Source: Pseudovirgaria hyperparasitica (lineage: Eukaryota > Ascomycota > Dothideomycetes > Acrospermales > Acrospermaceae). Taken from it: a stretch of DNA of 64,000 nt. Position numbers and translations under genes: made by a program. Shown one piece after another: positions 40,706 to 50,200 of this stretch. The notes beneath the pieces are model-generated. The model was not told the DNA's origin. It saw only the letters and a list, made by a program, of their open reading frames with translations, and did not search any database. How positions within the stretch are numbered: position 1 is the first letter of the stretch; every line of letters starts with the position of its first letter. The stretch spans positions 62,001 to 126,000 of the forward strand of contig NW_022985549.1 in the NCBI RefSeq assembly GCF_010093815.1. The letters are read 5' to 3'.

Positions 40706-40933
40706 TATAAGAATAGGGTTATTAGATAGTAGTATAGTTAGATAGAATAATAGAGTATATTCTATTATAGAATAAATTACTACTAAACTCTTTTAGTAGA
40801 AATCTAAGAGTATATATATAAAGAGACGCTAATCTATTTAGTATATAACTATTTACTATCTATTATACTACCTTCTAACTAAGTTAGCTAAGGTATATAT
40901 AGATATAGTTATATCTAAGGCTAGATTCTAATA
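40706..40933 (-). repeat. Right (5') LTR of Gypsy F
   Basis: 228 bp; partner of 10,508-10,737. The internal side matches the sequence preceding 9,741 in copy G. The outer side touches the decayed LINE piece 4. Confidence 0.8.
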
Positions 40934-41449
40934 ATAGTAGACTAGTCTTAATCTAGTTTAATCTAGATTCTAGACTTATTTCTAGTATCTATTCTATTTC
41001 TATAGTAAGCTCTTTAATATTCTAGACTAGACTCTAGAAGATATTAAGAAAGATAGTCTTTTCTTTCTTAATCTCTCTCTATATATATTATTTAATAATT
41101 AATTTTATCTAGAAGAGTATCTCTAACTAGGGTCCCCTCTATCTTCTTTATCTATAGTATTTTATATTTTTAGTTATTTATAGTCTTTTAGATAGAGATT
41201 TAATTATTCTAGAATATTCTATTATATAGCTATTTCTACTATACTAGTATTAGAGATATATCTAGTAGAAACTAGAGTATATTAGTATCTAAGGTCTCTA
41301 TAGTTATTAGTTAAGAGTTACCCTTAACTAATAAAAGAGAGTTAGTATATTAGTATTTACTAATAATAGTCTATACTTATATCTCTAAAGAGTTTTTAAG
41401 TATATATATATAGTATCTCTATATATTAGTATTATTATATTCTATATAC

Positions 41450-41480
<31 letters not shown>

Positions 41481-41590
41481 GATTATTATACTTAGTATAC
41501 TTTATTAATTAATATATATAGATTACTATATTACTCTAAATTAACTAGTTTTAGTCTCTTAGAGTATAAAGAAGTTTCTAGATATAATAG
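40934..41590 (-). mobile_element. LINE piece 4, decayed 5' part, minus strand
   Basis: Aligns by eye with the 5' part of LINE copy 3 (15,790-16,393) in the same orientation, but is far more AT-rich and has lost most CpG. It contains the family hairpin at 41,304-41,334 and a (TA)n run near 41,449-41,476. The rest of this copy is missing; it stops at the LTR of Gypsy F. It is the oldest-looking member of the LINE family in the window. Confidence 0.7.
41304..41334. repeat. Hairpin in LINE piece 4
   Basis: TTATTAGTTAAGAG / TTA / CCCTTAACTAATAA. It is nearly perfect even though the surrounding sequence has decayed. Confidence 0.8.
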
Positions 41591-41591
41591 A

Positions 41592-41771
41592 TATTACTAT
41601 AATAGTAGTTAAGATATATTATTATTTAACTTAAGAAGTAGAGATAAATCTATAGAGACTCTAGCTTAAGTATAGTTTTAAGTAAGATTACGTAATATCT
41701 CTATCTAAGTCTTATCTATCCCGGCTCTATTATATAATACTAGAGATAAGATAAAGCTAAAGTCTATAATA
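41592..41771 (-). repeat. LTR of the Gypsy A family, probably solo
   Basis: About 180 bp from TATTACTATAATAG to TCTATAATA, matching the LTR at 5,822-6,003 over its length but more AT-shifted. No Gypsy A coding sequence is next to it, so it is a solo LTR or a leftover end. LINE piece 4 abuts its left side. Confidence 0.65.
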
Positions 41772-41870
41772 AGAAGATATATAAGGCTTATTTATATAAA
41801 TTCCCTCTAGTTTAAGTATATAGTTATTAATATAGACGTTTAGAGTTATACTTAATTACATGATTTATTA

Positions 41871-41982
41871 GTAGGTTGGCTTATTAGTAGATTAGCTTAT
41901 TAGTAGGTTAGCTTATTAGTAGGTTAGCTTATTAGTAGGTTGGCTTATTAGTAGGTTAGCTTATTAGTAGGTTGGCTCATTA
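41871..41982. repeat. Minisatellite, 7 x 16 bp
   Basis: Seven head-to-tail copies of GTAGGTTGGCTTATTA. Copies differ mostly by G to A in the TTGG/TTAG position and one T to C. It marks the edge between the repeat nest and ordinary DNA; short related words go on to about 42,010. Confidence 0.93.
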
Positions 41983-42177
41983 GTAGGTACGTTAACTTAG
42001 TAGGTATGTTAACTAACGTGTATCGCGTGTATAATATGTGCTAAGAGTTGCGCTAAAAAGGTTACGGACGGATCTCAAATGGGCTACTGTTGCTAGAGAT
42101 GTGTGACTGTTTATGATTCCTTCCGAATTCTACCTGTACTATGCCCTTCGCAGAATCATAACCAATGATACTTAAGC

Positions 42178-42267
42178 GGTGACGTGACCCACGTATGGAA
42201 TACAGGGGGTAACATGACCCACAAATGAAATCCAAGAGGTGACGCGATTCCTGTTTCAGCAAGCCTC
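42178..42267. repeat. Degenerate 30-bp tandem repeat
   Basis: Three adjacent units of 30 bp each starting GGTGACGTG or GGTAACATG or GGTGACGCG, with CCCACG/CCCACA in the first two. A minus-strand frame of 66 codons crosses it, but nothing else supports a gene. Confidence 0.45.
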
Positions 42268-42484
42268 TATTAATACTTCTAGTTTATCCCTCGCGCACGT
42301 ATGGCTAATCTCGTTTTCTCTGGAGCCATATATATAATATACGTAGTAGTATGGTTATTATGATGTGTTACCATTGCTCTAACTTCCCAGTCTTAGAGTT
42401 GACTACGGTCATTCTCTATCTTTTGCAAATTTTCGGGTTTTCGAAAGGCACACATGACTATAAGCTGGCTCTCTAGTCTCTTCG

Positions 42485-43606
42485 ATGCTATTCAAGACCG
42501 TGTTCACCAGAAGATCCGTATGGGGACTCGCCATCTTCGTCATTATCCTGGTTTTAATCGCCACTTCCGTATCTCATGGCCAGTGGACACACGCGGGAGA
42601 ATTAACTGGCTGGTCCAGACACATCAAGGATAAGCTAGGGAGCCTGGACGCTGCTCAGAACTCAACATTAGGCGTACGGGTTTTTCAAATATCAGATTGA
42701 AATCCATTCATATTAACGGTTGTATAGTTTGAACAGATTCTTGCACTCTCACGGGGCACAGAATGGCGAATTCATGGACTCCACGCCGCGGCCAATTTGA
42801 CCGGTATAGATATTGTCATCCCTCCACAGCCGTTCATCGGGGAAAACATGGTCCACTTCTTCATGGAGGATGGCCCGGATGATGTCAGGAAGCCACCATA
42901 CGGGTCCGCGAAAGCCTGGATCGCACACCTGGATTTATTGAAGCATGTTATACAGAGTGGAAGCAAGACAACCTTGATCTTGGAGGATGACGTCGACTGG
43001 AGCGTGCACATAAAGAGTCAGATGTCCACTGTTGCAATCAAAGCTCGCGAGTTCACGAAAGCACCATCTACCGCTATAAGTCCCTACGGTGATGACTGGG
43101 ACATCTTGTGGCTTGGACACTGCGGCGAATGGTACAATAAGGATGATCCACCAGAGCATCTTAGCTGGCCAGATGAGACTGTTTGTAGTCGTAAAGACTA
43201 TCGTAGTATATATGCCCCAGAGTCTCATCTGGGACTACCGGAAGGTCAGAGGACTATCATGAGATCGGTAAGCCCGATATGCACATGGGCGTATGCTGTC
43301 ACAGATGTTGGTGCGGCTCGACTGGTGGAGTGGGCGTCAAAAGCACAAGATCAAGCCTTTGACATCAAAACTCGAGCTGCGTGTTCTAGCGGGCACCTGA
43401 AATGCATCAGTGTGGTAGATCAGCTCTTCAGCCAATACCAACTGAACAATGAGATCGGAAGTACGAGCGACATAGATAACTCAATTAAGAACCCTAACGG
43501 TATCTCCATAGAACACGCGGAGAGTCGAATGGGGTCAACGGTGGTTATACGAGAAAGCGCTCGTTGCAGAGCCTTGTTTGACGATAACTGCTTTGCGACG
43601 AATTAG
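42485..43606 (+). CDS. GT25-type glycosyltransferase, membrane anchored
   Basis: Two exons, 42,485-42,673 and 42,728-43,606, with a 54-bp GT-AG intron (GTACGG...GTATAG, branch-like ATTAAC) give 355 residues. A short cytosolic start is followed by one hydrophobic segment (about residues 13-30, WGLAIFVIILVLIATSV), a type II signal anchor. The lumenal part carries LILEDDVDW (about 146-154), the acidic metal-binding motif of family 25 glycosyltransferases, after a typical start of the fold (FEQILALSRGTEWR). Such proteins transfer a sugar from a nucleotide sugar in the Golgi or at the membrane; the acceptor is unknown. It is the first intact gene beyond the repeat nest. The next gene starts about 330 bp downstream on the same strand. 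The family call is firm; the exact sugar is not known. Confidence 0.85.
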
Positions 43607-43933
43607 CTGGGTGTTTTAGGTAGCATTAGTATATAGGCAGGTAGTTACATAGTTATATATATTCAGTACAGTAGTTGAAGTATACACTGTCATACTAATT
43701 ACTAGATACTAAAGACTAGCGACCATATATAATTGGCTAATATAATGTTCTGCCTGTTCTTGTAAGTATTCTCGGACCCGAGAAGAATACTAGTACAGCC
43801 ATCTGGAATTAGAGATTAAGTCACTAATACCGCCAAAAGCCGACACGGAATAATATATAAGAGTCGATTCCTGTTCTTGATTAGTACTATAACCTTGAAA
43901 GACACGAAGGTTACCAGAGAAAAATTGGTCACG
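43607..43933. other. Intergenic, 327 bp
   Basis: Terminator side of the glycosyltransferase gene and promoter side of the monooxygenase gene. No motif stands out. Confidence 0.6.
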
Positions 43934-45489
43934 ATGGAACGAGATCCTGACACAGGTCTTTCCATTATTGTGACCGGCGCGGGTATAGCAGGCCTTTCAT
44001 TCGCGATCGAGGCCTATAGAAAGGGGCATAATGTTAAAGTGATAGAGCGACGGGCGAATTTCGAAGAACTTAGTATGTCTCGTTGATATTGCGATCGCAC
44101 TACTGCAATTTTACATTGACTGATTCCTTCTTCAGGTGATATGATCGCTATACAGCCCTCGGCTCTGCGCACCCCAGCCAAGTGGCCCGGCTTCTCAGAA
44201 CGCGTACGCAAGATAGCTTGGGAACCTGTACTTGAACTCTGGAAATACGATGGGGAGCATATCGACACCATGCATACTGGACAGGCAACCGACGGGAGTG
44301 CAGCGTTGCCGATCCCGCGAGCATATTTCCACAACGCGTTGCGAGGAGTTGCTGACGAAGTCGGCATCCCTATAAGCTTCTCGGCGGTTGCTGAGGAGTT
44401 CTGTGACCTTCCCGACTCCGCGTCAGTGCGACTTCGTGATGGGCAAGTCCTGAAGGCGGATGTGATTGTTGCTGCTGACGGGTGGCGGTCGAAGTCGCGA
44501 CTAGCCGTCGGAGATATCCCTGAGCCAATTAGCACAGGATACTCGATATATCGGGCAGCATATAAGGCTGAGGAGGCAATGCGGAACACTATTCTTAAGG
44601 AACACTGGAGGAGAGACAAGAGCCAGCTGGATGTTTTTTTCGGCGCAGATGCACACGCATTTGTCGGAAAGTCAGAGGATATGATTTTCTGGACATTAAC
44701 AAGACGAGATGTGAGCAACGACCATGTATCCTATCCTGGTAGTAAGAAGTCCTTATTGACATGGGAATAGCGAGGAGGCAACCTGGAGGAGGATCTCGCA
44801 GATTTCCAGGTTCCAATCCAGGAAGCACAGTCTGCGGTGAACGGCTGGGCGCCACTGCTCTCAGCATTGGTGCAGGAAACACCCAGCAATGCTGTGATTG
44901 ACTGGAAGCTGACCTGGAGAGACCCAGATCCAAGATGGTCGACTCCCAACGGCCGCATCGTACAGATCGGTGATGCTGCGCACACATTCCTTCCAACCTC
45001 AGCTAGTGGAGCAACGATGGCTATGGAGGACGCATTCACCTTGGCGACGTGTCTGGCGATGACAGCAAAGACCGACGTTGCTCGTGCGATACAGGTCTAT
45101 ATCACGCTTAGGTAAGTGTATGCAATGACTACCTCACTAGGTACATGCGTGAACTATGGGGTCCTGACAGAGCCAGGTTCGAACGTGTGGCAGCTGCCCA
45201 AAAGATGGGTATAAAAAACAGAGAGCGATTTCATCATTTAGACTGGGACGAGATACGGAGGGATCCCGCAAAGGTGATGGGTCAGATACCAAAGTGGATT
45301 TCCGACCACGATCCGGAGCAATATGCGGTGGACAACTTCGATGAATGCATGAAATGCATCCTAATAGGGACTCGGTTCGAAAATACCAATTCTGTTCCTG
45401 GGTATAAGTATGAAGATTGGACACTCAAGGACCTGATGGAGACGGTAGAGCGTGGTGAAAAGATTTTAGACGATGGCGATTGGACGTAG
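43934..45489 (+). CDS. FAD-dependent monooxygenase (salicylate hydroxylase-like), with an in-frame TAG
   Basis: Exons 43,934-44,072, 44,136-45,111 and 45,141-45,489 give 487 codons. The first ATG in frame is at 43,934. FAD-binding motifs are present: GAGIAG near the N-terminus, the DG motif (VIVAADGWRSKSR) and the GD motif (GDAAHTFLPTSASG). This family hydroxylates aromatic or isoprenoid rings using NAD(P)H and oxygen, often in secondary metabolism or phenol breakdown. Intron 1 (63 bp) is normal. Intron 2 is only 29 nt (45,112-45,140), yet it has GTAAGT, a TGAC branch-like site and CTAG, and reading through it would stop. At 44,768-44,770 a TAG breaks exon 2 although coding similarity goes on in the same frame; a CAG codon hit by C to T would explain it. 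Either a recent pseudogene or a sequence error. The substrate is unknown. Confidence 0.8.
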
Positions 45490-46320
45490 GGCAATGATAC
45501 AGAAGCCGATCCTACAACAGTCTTGATACCACAGTGCCATAATAAGAAAGGATGCCTCTAGGAGGTGTAATTACTGTGGGCTCGAAACGATAGAGACAAC
45601 GCTAAGCTCGGTTGGCCTTGGAGAGTACGCGTGCCCGGTTGACTGTCAAACAAATGCTGTTAACTACTAATTACGACTGTAACCAATAATCTTGAAAGCG
45701 AGCAAGTTGTCATGTCCATTCTGGTGACATATATTCCACTGACAGCCTCATCGAAACACAAGCAAGGGTCACGTGGGAGCCCTCGCACCTGTTACTTAAT
45801 ATAGTGGAGTGGGCTTCTAATATGTCACAGGCCGCCTCTGCACGAGCATACAGCCAATCAAAGGCTGAGAAACGTGCTCAAACACGCTCTTATGCGCAGG
45901 TAATTCAAAGCTGCACACCTAATTATACAAAACTCTCAGGTCTATCTCTCTCGCTCTCTCGCTCTCTCTCTCTCTCTCTGTTGGCACGACCAATTCTTAA
46001 AGCATCTCCGCGTCCACACAAGATCACATTCATCATCCTCAATCAAATAAGAGTAAACTCGCTTCTCGAGTGTCAGACCACCTTCGTTCGATAGATACCC
46101 CCAAACCGTTGTTGTAAACACTAAAACCGCGGACCGATTGGTCTCACGTTACCTGCCTGGTGTGGATTTTTAAGCTGCATCTGGAATTCGGCGAAAATAC
46201 GAGATCGTGTGTCTCAAGTTCGGAACTCTAAGACTTACGACTCCAGCTACCTGGTCGCGCAAAGTCTGCCCGCCAAATCTGCTTCGCAGCGAATCTGTCT
46301 GAAGGATATTCTACGTCAAC
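45490..46320. other. Intergenic, about 830 bp, promoter side of the copper transporter gene
   Basis: Holds a pyrimidine microsatellite (45,943-45,979). A 96-codon frame at 45,804-46,094 runs through that repeat and is not convincing. No other gene signal seen. Confidence 0.6.
45943..45979. repeat. (CT)n microsatellite
   Basis: Run of CT dinucleotides with a few interruptions by G and A. Confidence 0.9.
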
Positions 46321-46976
46321 ATGTTGAGCCCACGACACGGAGACGATATGGATATGGACATGGACATGTCGTCCATGAACATGTCCTCTACCATGTCCGG
46401 CCGCATGAACGCCTCGCAAATGAACATGGTCTTTTTCTCCGCCAGCACAACACCACTCTTCTCGTCAATGTGGATGCCTACCTCCACTGGCCATTATGTT
46501 GGAACATGCATCTTCCTCATCGTTCTTGCCTTTCTTTATCGCGCATCTTTCACGCTCAAGCACGTGCTCGAGAAGAAGTGGCGCAGTGTCGTCGTGCAGC
46601 GGAGGTATCTCCTTGCAGACACTACGGCGGCGAAGCGCGTCTCCATGGATTCGGATGCCAAGGAGGCGGTCCTAACCGTGGATGGAGTTGAAGAAAGAGT
46701 GCGGGTTGTGAGCCAGTCGAGCGACGATGTGCAGCCATGGAGATTCAGTGTAGATCTTCCGAGGAGTGTGCTGGTTACTGTGATGGTGGCGGTTGGATAT
46801 CTTCTGTAAGTCGCCTATACGGAGTTATCCCGAATGTGAACTTGCAATTGCTAATTACCAACAGCATGCTCGCAGTAATGACCATGAATGTTGGCTATTT
46901 TGCGTCGATTCTTGGTGGTGCGTTCGCCGGCGAGGTAGTGTTTGGCAGGTTTCTCGACTTTCAGACGCATCATTAA
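46321..46976 (+). CDS. Ctr-family copper transporter
   Basis: Exons 46,321-46,805 and 46,865-46,976, split by a 59-bp intron (GTAAGT...CAACAG), encode 198 residues, a usual size for fungal Ctr proteins. The N-terminus is rich in Met-Asp and Met-Ser pairs (DMDMDMSSMNMSS), which bind Cu(I) outside the cell. Transmembrane segment 1 is near residues 58-78. After a cytosolic loop, segments 2 and 3 carry MTMNVGYFASILGG and the small-residue pattern GGAFAGEVVFG, the conserved pore-forming and packing motifs (MxxxM-like and GxxxG). The protein should form a trimer that imports Cu(I) at the plasma or vacuolar membrane. Copper-dependent control is usual for the family, but no regulatory site was identified. 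It sits on the same strand as the two genes before it; no functional link is shown. Confidence 0.92.
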
Positions 46977-48143
46977 AGAAATGTTTGTAGACTACCAATG
47001 CGAAGATGCTTGATAGCTTATCCTATCTCAATGTCGAAGCATGTCTTTAGCTAAGCCTGCATATGACCGGAACTGTTCAGAAAAACCATTGACGCACGTG
47101 AGAAGACAGATACATTACAAGCAGTACAAGCCACGATCACGAATTCAGGATTGCAGTGCAGTGCTGGCCTACGTTACACAATTCATTGACAAGTCTACAC
47201 AATCTGATCTGGACCACGGAAAGCTAATCAGTATGTCACCGCACAGATATCCCGCTATCTTGGTGTTCTTGGCTGTTCGACCGTGATCTTATCGGAACAA
47301 TGCAGCGACAACAACGCAGTCAAGACGGTGTGCGCCTTTTTGCGGCTGCCTGTACAGTTACATCACTCATGAAGGTCATGTCCGAGACAAACATAGTAAC
47401 AGTGTCGGGACAAACAAACTTAACAAAGAGAGTCTTGGCTGGTCACGTATGCCAAGGGCCGTGAGACATTCATTACGGCAGTGATTACATGTCAATCTTA
47501 GACTGAGAGGCATCTAGGACAAATACGATATAGTACACTTGCACAAACCCGGTGTGGAGAAGACAGCGGACCGTTCCTAAGTGCACCGTCCAAGGTATCT
47601 TACCCCTACCACTGTATGGATATATGTTTACTCACCAAGTAAGTACTATGTAAATTTCCACTGCGTCGGATGACTATGACTGGCTATGTTGACTATCATG
47701 GCTTGTCTCATCACTCCATGCTGTCGGACGGGCATTGGGTAGGTATAGAAGCGGCCAAGTCTAGGCGCATTGAATCCTTGGCCTTGGGGAGTTGGGACAA
47801 TGACAATAATAGCCAGCTGCAGCCCGCCAGTGCCACATGTAGACCACTCCGACATCCATCCCCTACACTACACACTACTATATAATTACACTATACTACT
47901 CTTTGATCTAACCTCGGGGCCCGGGAAGAAACACCACTGCCAAGAACTGCACATATAGAACTCCGTGCCTCTGCCCTCTGCCCATCGGCGTGACTGTCTT
48001 CGCTTACTACCTGCTGCGTACTGCTTTCTTCCATAGAGGAAAATCAAACACTATGGAACCCCAGCTACGAATGAGCCGATGAATTGAAAACCCACTGGTG
48101 AACCTTAACACTACGTCTTACGAACAAGTCGGACAGCTCACCA
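46977..48143. other. Intergenic, about 1.2 kb
   Basis: Only short, unrelated frames of 60-80 codons are open here. No domain, tRNA or repeat recognised. Confidence 0.55.
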
Positions 48144-49130
48144 ATGCCCTCCCTCGCGAGTCTCCCGGTAGAGATACGCCTCGCTATCTTCCACTATGTT
48201 CTTCTCCCCAGCACCGACGACATGTACTCCCGTCCGCCTTCATGCCCGGCTACTGTCATAATTCATCCCGCCGATGTCAATACCCCTTCGGACCACCCCC
48301 GACGGTTCTGGGGTTCTTCCGACATGTCATCCCTCCTTCTCCTATGCCGGCTCATCCACACGGATATCCACATGCTGATCTACGCCTCCTCAACATTCGT
48401 TCTCGCACCGCAATCGACCGCAGTCACGCCTCTTACGCCAACACCATCACTAGTCGCACCTGCCTATACCGGGCGCCTCTCACCATCTCTTCGCGATACA
48501 ATTCGCCATCTCGACGTCCGCATTCCACTCTACATCCGCAGCATTCGTAACGATGCCCTCAAACTATGTATCGAGGCCCACGAGACGCTCTTCCCAGGCC
48601 TGCGCAGCGTAGTACTGAGGATCCTGCACATCAGTTTCGCATCGAACCCATTGGGCAAGTATCGAGAAAGCGTAATCATTCCACTTCTCTCTGCATTCCG
48701 CGGCGTCGACACCGTCTATCTGCACTGTCACGAGACGCGCTTCTTTGGCTGGGGCGCGGGCACACGGTCCAGTATCAATCATCCACCGCCTGCATCCGCT
48801 TCTACTCAGAGTTCTGGCGGAGACTGCAATGTGCATCCGAAAGTGAAGTTTGACGTCGTGGAGAGCTGGCAGGCATTTGTGAGGTTACCTGGTGGCGCGA
48901 TGCTGTATCGTAGCTCGGCCGGCAAGACGAGTCCCAAATTCGAGACACTTTGCGATGAGATCGTATGGCAGCGTACCCATGGGCGGAGCAGGCCTAGTGT
49001 TCTGGCCATTGAAGGTATGAACGAGCGGGAATGCCCGGGAGTGGAGGTAGCGTTTCGCAGTGCACAGACAGACCGGGCAATGGATGCGGTTGGTGATAGG
49101 AGGAGGGGCAGGAGAGTAATAAGATTCTGA
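48144..49130 (+). CDS. F-box-like hypothetical protein
   Basis: A single uninterrupted frame of 328 residues starts at ATG 48,144. The N-terminus SLASLPVEIRLAIFHYVL matches the LPxEIRxxI(F/Y) start that many fungal F-box and related short-domain proteins share. The remainder has no catalytic motif that I recognise; it reads as a globular protein with a basic tail (GDRRRGRRVIRF). F-box proteins usually link substrates to SCF ubiquitin ligases, but in filamentous fungi many of these are uncharacterised, so the role stays open. It faces the tetraspanin gene tail to tail, 342 bp apart. The call of a real gene is fairly secure because the frame is long and in normal codon use; the function is only a hint. 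Confidence 0.72.
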   Translation: MPSLASLPVEIRLAIFHYVLLPSTDDMYSRPPSCPATVIIHPADVNTPSDHPRRFWGSSDMSSLLLLCRLIHTDIHMLIYASSTFVLAPQSTAVTPLTPTPSLVAPAYTGRLSPSLRDTIRHLDVRIPLYIRSIRNDALKLCIEAHETLFPGLRSVVLRILHISFASNPLGKYRESVIIPLLSAFRGVDTVYLHCHETRFFGWGAGTRSSINHPPPASASTQSSGGDCNVHPKVKFDVVESWQAFVRLPGGAMLYRSSAGKTSPKFETLCDEIVWQRTHGRSRPSVLAIEGMNERECPGVEVAFRSAQTDRAMDAVGDRRRGRRVIRF

Positions 49131-49472
49131 TGAGCATGGGACTGTCTCGACATCAACACCTGGTATCACACGTACATAGTATAGTGTACATTTGGTTTGT
49201 GATTCTCACATTTTCCTTTGGGGTATTGGCGAGGCGTTTTGCGCGGGAACTTCGCTCCAAAAAGCATCACGAAGATGCAGATGTATCACGAATCATGACT
49301 GTAGAAGTACTTTAATCTATCCATACTCGCTCATCACTAGATCAGGTCTCTCTTCAAAGTCACATGTGTCTTTCCTATGCCAGCGCTAACAAAAGTCACG
49401 GGGTCTGCACCGGCCCTCCGTTCATTCACGGCACCCACTCTCGTGAGTTTCAGAGCTAATACTTCAACTGCC
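49131..49472. other. Intergenic between convergent genes, 342 bp
   Basis: Shared 3' region of the F-box-like and tetraspanin genes. Nothing else seen. Confidence 0.6.
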
Positions 49473-50200
49473 TCACATACCACCATCGCGATTCTTCTCA
49501 TCGATATGCTTGTATCGCTGCTGCTCGATCCTCCACCGATTCACCATCGCCACACAGAGAATGAGAAGCACGTCCAGACCTACCATACCAAACAGCGCAG
49601 TAAAAATGATATCCAGGAAACCGTTTGCATTCGCTGAAAACGGGCTGACACAACCGCCCTTCTGCGCCGCAACCAGGCTGTTTTGACAGGTGTTATCCTG
49701 CAGAAAGGGCGGTACAGTGCTGTTTGTGTAGCCACAGCAGTCGAAGCGCTCCTGCAAAAGGCTCTGCACGAGAGGGGCCTGATTGGACCAGATTGTAGAC
49801 AGCTTGGAGCGCGTGCGCAGTGTTTCGAACCAAATGGCGAGGCCAAGACCGAGAGTGAAGATGGCGCAGATGACAACGAGCCAGCCGTGAAGTTTGAGCC
49901 AGAAGCGGTTGGTGGGGACAAAAAACGCCGGCAGAGTGACGAGAAAAGTGAAGATGATGAGGATTGCGTTGACGATTCCGGCTGTGTGATGATTAGTTTG
50001 TGAAGTGGGAGTGACTGGTGACGGGAAGGTATACCGGTGAGAGGACATTGATCGAGGAGAATCTTATGCGCGACATTGTCGACTGCGGGCTCGTCTCTAC
50101 GGTCAGACTCGGAATTCAGTGAGAAGCCTAAGATGAGAGCACCTGTGCCCACAAAGAGGAGATCGACTCCGAAGTATGTGAGCATCAGTTTGCTAGGCAT
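49473..50200 (-). CDS. Tetraspanin
   Basis: Minus-strand exons 50,035-50,200 and 49,473-49,981 with a 53-bp intron (GTATAC...CACACAG, branch ACTAAT) give 224 residues. Four hydrophobic segments are visible: about residues 5-26, 56-76, 89-107 and 178-201. The large outer loop between segments 3 and 4 has the hallmark CCG (137-139, in RFDCCGY) and further cysteines at about 154 and 166, which fits the disulphide pattern of the family. Fungal tetraspanins organise membrane domains; the best known, Pls1, is needed for appressorium-mediated entry in plant pathogens. Which fungal subfamily this is (Pls1, Tsp2 or Tsp3) cannot be decided by eye; the short tail and loop suggest a Tsp3-like protein. 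It is divergent from the Mcm1 gene, with 2.7 kb between them. Confidence 0.88.

Larger units (their letters stand above)
10508..40933 (-). mobile_element. Gypsy LTR retrotransposon F, fossil split by four insertions
   Basis: One old minus-strand Gypsy element whose LTRs (10,508-10,737 and 40,706-40,933) now lie about 30 kb apart. Its own sequence is at 10,738-11,110, 16,394-17,983, 25,022-25,200, 30,542-35,102 and 40,407-40,705, near 7 kb of internal DNA. LINE 3, Gypsy E, LINE 1 and LINE 2 occupy the rest. The purine-rich tract lies next to the left LTR. Integrase core is seen at about 31,150-31,700, reverse transcriptase at about 32,850-33,250 and a gag CCHC knuckle at about 34,055-34,110. 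Parts without the insertions are preserved in copy G, which gives the empty sites for LINE 2 and LINE 3. Heavily broken, AT-rich, with CpG also depleted; older than its passengers. No clear target duplication at its ends. Confidence 0.8.

Noticed and set aside
41449-41476. (TA)n run as a possible centromere or origin signal
   Set aside because: It is a simple run inside a decayed LINE piece and has no further support.
42062-42262. 66-codon minus-strand frame
   Set aside because: Crosses the degenerate 30-bp repeat and has no supporting feature.
45804-46094. 96-codon frame through the CT repeat
   Set aside because: Ser/Leu runs come from the microsatellite; no domain.
47041-47286. 81-codon plus-strand frame
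   Set aside because: Short, isolated, no recognisable feature.
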